From Hyphomicrobiales bacterium (lineage in GTDB: Bacteria; Pseudomonadota; Alphaproteobacteria; Rhizobiales; Aestuariivirgaceae), in contig JAHFPK010000028.1 of NCBI GenBank assembly GCA_023266715.1, positions 1-16,808 of the forward strand: a stretch of 16,808 bases of DNA, given 5' to 3'. Position numbers and translations under genes: made by a program. A model generated the notes under the pieces. The model was not told the DNA's origin, made no database searches, and saw nothing but the letters and a program-made list of their open reading frames with translations. Shown here one piece after another: positions 14,845 to 16,808 of this stretch (position 1 is its first letter; every line of letters starts with the position of its first letter).

Positions 14845-15732
14845 TCAATTTTGCGCCAGCTGGCCTTTGGCCCTCAGCATGGCAAACAGATAATCCCTGG
14901 CCTCTTCGGCGCTGGCCGTCTTGATTTTTTCAGCCCAGGCAGCAAAGTCTGCCTCGGATACAACGTGCACTTCGATGGGCATGAAGGCATGGTCTTTGCC
15001 GCAGAGTTCGGAGCACTGGCCGTAATATACGCCTTCCTTGGTGGCCTTGAACCAGTCTTCATTCAGGCGGCCTGGAATGGCGTCAATTTTCATGCCGAAG
15101 GAGGGAATGGTCCAGGCGTGGATAATCCCCTCGGGATCGGACGTAATAATCAGTTTCACGATCTTGTTGACGGGCACGACAACTGGCACGTCGGTTGCCA
15201 GCAAGTAAGGGACATTGTCCTTGGCCGCATCTTCTTTGGTTTTCAGATAGGAGGTGAAACTGACCTTTGCTGAACCATCATCGTTGATTCCGAGGTCAGG
15301 ATATTCATAGGTCCAATTCCAGCTGGGATTGCCAATGACCTTCACGGTCATGTCGGCCACGGGAATGTCGCGCTGCAGGTAGAGCAGACGAAGCGAAGGA
15401 ACCGCGATGGCAACCAGAATCAACATGGGGATGACTGTCCACGCCACTTCAATGAAGGTGTTATGGGTGGTCTTGGATGGAACGGGGTTCGCCTTGGCGT
15501 TGAAGCGCACAAAAATATAGAGCATCAAACCAAGCACAAAGAGTGTGATCGCGGTAATGATCACCAACAGGAAATTATGCAGCCACCCAATAAACTCGGC
15601 AACGGGGGTTACAGGGTCCTGCAGCGTAATTTGCCATGGTTCAGGTTGGCCAGCCGCTGCCCAGGCAGTGACTGATGCGAAAAGAACAAACATTCCCGCT
15701 ATCGTTCCCGCCAGCCCGTTTGCGATCTTCAT
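14845..15732 (-). CDS. coxB: Cytochrome c oxidase subunit II (CuA subunit)
   Basis: Accepts electrons from cytochrome c at the dinuclear CuA centre and passes them to heme a. From ATG 15732 it has 295 residues: signal peptide (to about AWA at 25), two membrane helices (about 52-74 and 93-113) and a periplasmic cupredoxin domain. The CuA ligands are complete: H205 (HAWTIP), C240, E242, C244, H248 and M251. The aromatic electron-entry motif reads PSWNWTYEYPD in place of the more common QWYWSYEYP, keeping both tryptophans. The ATG has GAGAGGG 6 bases upstream; an upstream in-frame TTG at 15747 overlaps that Shine-Dalgarno and is rejected. It is the first gene of the cox operon. There is no C-terminal cytochrome c domain. 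Confidence 0.97.
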   Translation of the reverse strand: MKIANGLAGTIAGMFVLFASVTAWAAAGQPEPWQITLQDPVTPVAEFIGWLHNFLLVIITAITLFVLGLMLYIFVRFNAKANPVPSKTTHNTFIEVAWTVIPMLILVAIAVPSLRLLYLQRDIPVADMTVKVIGNPSWNWTYEYPDLGINDDGSAKVSFTSYLKTKEDAAKDNVPYLLATDVPVVVPVNKIVKLIITSDPEGIIHAWTIPSFGMKIDAIPGRLNEDWFKATKEGVYYGQCSELCGKDHAFMPIEVHVVSEADFAAWAEKIKTASAEEARDYLFAMLRAKGQLAQN

Positions 15733-16034
15733 CGATAACCCTCTCAATTCGTAATTTTACAACTGGTTCTACCCAGTATCTGCCCCGTTATTGTTGCACC
15801 CCCAAGAGTACCCCAATGGCCGGCTGAATGTGAACCACATTCGCATCGCACCCGCAACTAAAGCGGGCGCGGCATAACGTCATTGTAATCAATCGCTTGA
15901 CGCAGTTCGAAATTCTGCCTCAATTATCCGTGAAATGCGGCGACGAGCATTTTACAGCCGATCCCAATTCGGTGTTGTTTTACATCCAACTCGGCGCTAT
16001 TAGCCGCGCTTCGACCACGAAAGGTACCTTCCCT
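15733..16034. promoter_or_regulatory. Divergent regulatory region between coxB and the IalB-like gene
   Basis: This 302-bp gap contains no credible gene and should hold the promoters of the cox operon (minus) and the IalB-like gene (plus). It contains a 17-bp inverted repeat at 15826-15842 and a GC-rich 5-bp hairpin (CCCGC at 15851-15855 with GCGGG at 15863-15867). For the plus strand, TTGACG at 15897-15902 looks like a -35, but the matching -10 near 15921-15927 (AATTAT) is poor. For the minus strand, TTCACA at 15834-15829 followed 18 bases later by TACTCT is a weak candidate lying inside the palindrome. The promoter calls are tentative. Confidence 0.5.
15826..15842. promoter_or_regulatory. 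17-bp palindrome upstream of coxB, candidate operator
   Basis: GAATGTG-AAC-CACATTC is a perfect 7-bp inverted repeat with a 3-base centre, located 94 bp upstream of the coxB ATG. Length and symmetry suit a dimeric transcription factor. It is not an FNR/FixK box (TTGAT-N4-ATCAA), nor does it match other alphaproteobacterial consensus sites I know. The binding protein is unknown. Confidence 0.45.
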
Positions 16035-16658
16035 GTGAGAATCACCGCTTCCCTTCGCACACTTGCTGTTGCTGCCGTGTTAAGCCTTTTCTTTCCAGTT
16101 TCAGCGTTTGCACAGACACAGCAACCTGCGGCGGGACCGAAAGCTTTTGGCCCACGGGTCAACGCCACAAAACCCGGGCAACAGGCCGCAGCACCGGCTG
16201 CTGAAACAGTTGCTACGCATGGCGCCTGGCAAATTCAGTGCGGCACGGCGCCAGCGGCCGCAACGAGCGGCGACCAGGCGCCCAAGAAATCCTGCGGCAT
16301 GGTGCAAATCGCGCGCAGCGAAAAAAATCCAAAGGTCGGATTATCTCTTGTCATCGTCAGGACAAAGCAAGGTGACAAAGACGTTATCATGATGCGCGTG
16401 ATGGCCCCAATTGGCGTTTATCTGCCAACCGGGGTTGCCTTGGAAGTTGATGGTGCTGCCGTTGGCCGGGTGCCCTTTACACGTTGCCGGCCGCAAATCT
16501 GCGAAGCCCTTGCGGAGGCCTCGCCTGAAACGCTCGAAAAAATGAAAAAAGGCACGGCTGCCAATTTTATTGTTTATGAGGCGCCAGGACTGGGCATCCC
16601 ATTGAAGATTTCGCTGGAGGGATTTTCAGCCGCATTGGAAAATTTGAATACCTTGTAG
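16035..16658 (+). CDS. Invasion-associated locus B (IalB) family secreted protein
   Basis: From GTG 16035 the protein has 207 residues: a signal peptide (about 1-26, ending SAFA before QTQQ), a Pro/Ala/Gln-rich linker (27-60) and the IalB domain, which starts at HGAWQIQCG (62-70). Four cysteines, C69, C87, C151 and C156 (RCRPQIC), probably form two disulfides. The IalB name comes from Bartonella, where the protein aids red-cell invasion, but the family is widespread in free-living alphaproteobacteria and its general role is unknown, so invasion should not be inferred here. AAAGG lies 10 bases before the GTG. An in-frame TTG at 15897 would bury the signal peptide behind 46 extra residues and is rejected. 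A hairpin repeat follows the stop by 34 bp. Confidence 0.88.
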   Translation: MRITASLRTLAVAAVLSLFFPVSAFAQTQQPAAGPKAFGPRVNATKPGQQAAAPAAETVATHGAWQIQCGTAPAAATSGDQAPKKSCGMVQIARSEKNPKVGLSLVIVRTKQGDKDVIMMRVMAPIGVYLPTGVALEVDGAAVGRVPFTRCRPQICEALAEASPETLEKMKKGTAANFIVYEAPGLGIPLKISLEGFSAALENLNTL

Positions 16659-16692
16659 TTGTGGCCTAGCAGTCCCGGTATCTGGTGCTTAT

Positions 16693-16808
16693 CTAGAGCA
16701 TGTCCCGGCGAAGTTGCATGACTTCGTCGAGAAGGACATGCTCCAGAATATTGACTGGGCGCGATTCCTCCCCGGCGAAGTGATTCCACTTCGCCGGGAA
16801 GGGCGCTA
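16693..16808 (+). repeat. 116-bp two-hairpin intergenic repeat, copy 2
   Basis: Copy 2 lies just after the IalB-like gene and reaches the window edge, so its true right end is unknown. The larger hairpin has an outer 10-bp stem (16696-16705 with 16734-16743), an inner 9-bp stem (16706-16714 with 16721-16729, one G-T wobble), the loop TGCATG and a 4-base bulge (16730-16733). The smaller hairpin has a perfect 11-bp stem (16771-16781 with 16788-16798) and loop GATTCC, two pairs longer than in copy 1. It is inverted relative to copy 1 on the chromosome, but both copies present the larger hairpin first to the transcript of the preceding gene. Confidence 0.9.

Noticed and set aside
14821..15273. 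Plus-strand frame of 150 residues opposite coxB
   Set aside because: Antisense of the CuA domain, whose codon constraints create long open opposite frames.
15300..15330. Altered electron-entry motif in CoxB (SWNWTYEY in place of QWYWSYEY)
   Set aside because: Both tryptophans and all CuA ligands are kept, and I recall similar variants in rhizobial CoxB, so it is not evidence of lost function.
15897..16034. 46-residue N-terminal extension of the IalB-like protein from TTG 15897
   Set aside because: It would place a signal peptide in the interior; GTG 16035 has an AAAGG site and gives a standard signal peptide. TTGACG there is better read as a possible promoter element.
16321..16327. A7 run in the IalB-like gene and T7 run at 2282-2288 in yqgE as slippage sites
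   Set aside because: Short A/T runs of this length are common by chance at lysine and phenylalanine codons; nothing else points to switching.
16574..16789. Minus-strand frame of 71 residues at the right edge
   Set aside because: Derived from repeat copy 2 and antisense of the IalB-like 3' end; no independent support.

Overview
The window looks like chromosomal DNA of an alphaproteobacterium, most likely of the Hyphomicrobiales (Rhizobiales) or a close relative. This rests on an aa3-type cytochrome c oxidase operon in the order coxB-coxA-ctaB-small ORF-cox11-coxC-DUF983-SURF1, an invasion-associated locus B (IalB) type secreted protein, an M16 processing-peptidase homologue directly after thrC, and two-hairpin intergenic repeats resembling those of rhizobia. 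The taxonomic call is inference from family content and gene order. Codon usage and translation starts look uniform, and I see no transposase, integrase, tRNA, rRNA or CRISPR array.

Layout. Positions 1-741 (+) hold the 3' end of ispH overlapping rnhA. Positions 743-2044 (-) hold a one-Cys peroxiredoxin and, upstream of it, a stand-alone exported DsbD/ScsB N-terminal-like domain protein. Positions 2132-2719 (+) are a YqgE/AlgH protein whose 3' end overlaps the next convergent gene. From 2705 to 15732 twelve further genes lie on the minus strand in one long run. In transcription order they are coxB, coxA, ctaB, a 50-residue membrane microprotein, cox11/ctaG, coxC, a DUF983 zinc-ribbon membrane protein, SURF1, thrC, an M16 peptidase, a GNAT acetyltransferase and a large membrane-bound GGDEF-EAL protein. 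Divergent from coxB, across a roughly 300-bp regulatory region, is the IalB-like gene (16035-16658, +).

How the genes fit together. CoxB, CoxA and CoxC are the core subunits of the terminal oxidase. CtaB makes heme O, Cox11 delivers CuB, and SURF1 assists heme a insertion into subunit I. The 50-residue protein and DUF983 are poorly characterised but sit where oxidase-assembly factors would. A clear intrinsic terminator lies after coxC, so DUF983, SURF1 and the amino-acid and protease genes beyond it probably rely on read-through or internal promoters. The GGDEF-EAL protein should be a c-di-GMP phosphodiesterase, because its GGDEF signature is degenerate and its EAL residues are intact.

The most unusual non-coding signal is a pair of 116-bp elements (5946-6061 and 16693-16808). 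They are about 86% identical without gaps and lie in opposite orientations. Each has one 19-bp bulged hairpin and one 9- to 11-bp hairpin, and each lies just 3' of a gene. They bracket the whole cox-thrC-M16-GNAT block. I see no convincing new defence or metabolic system; the coding content is mostly core.
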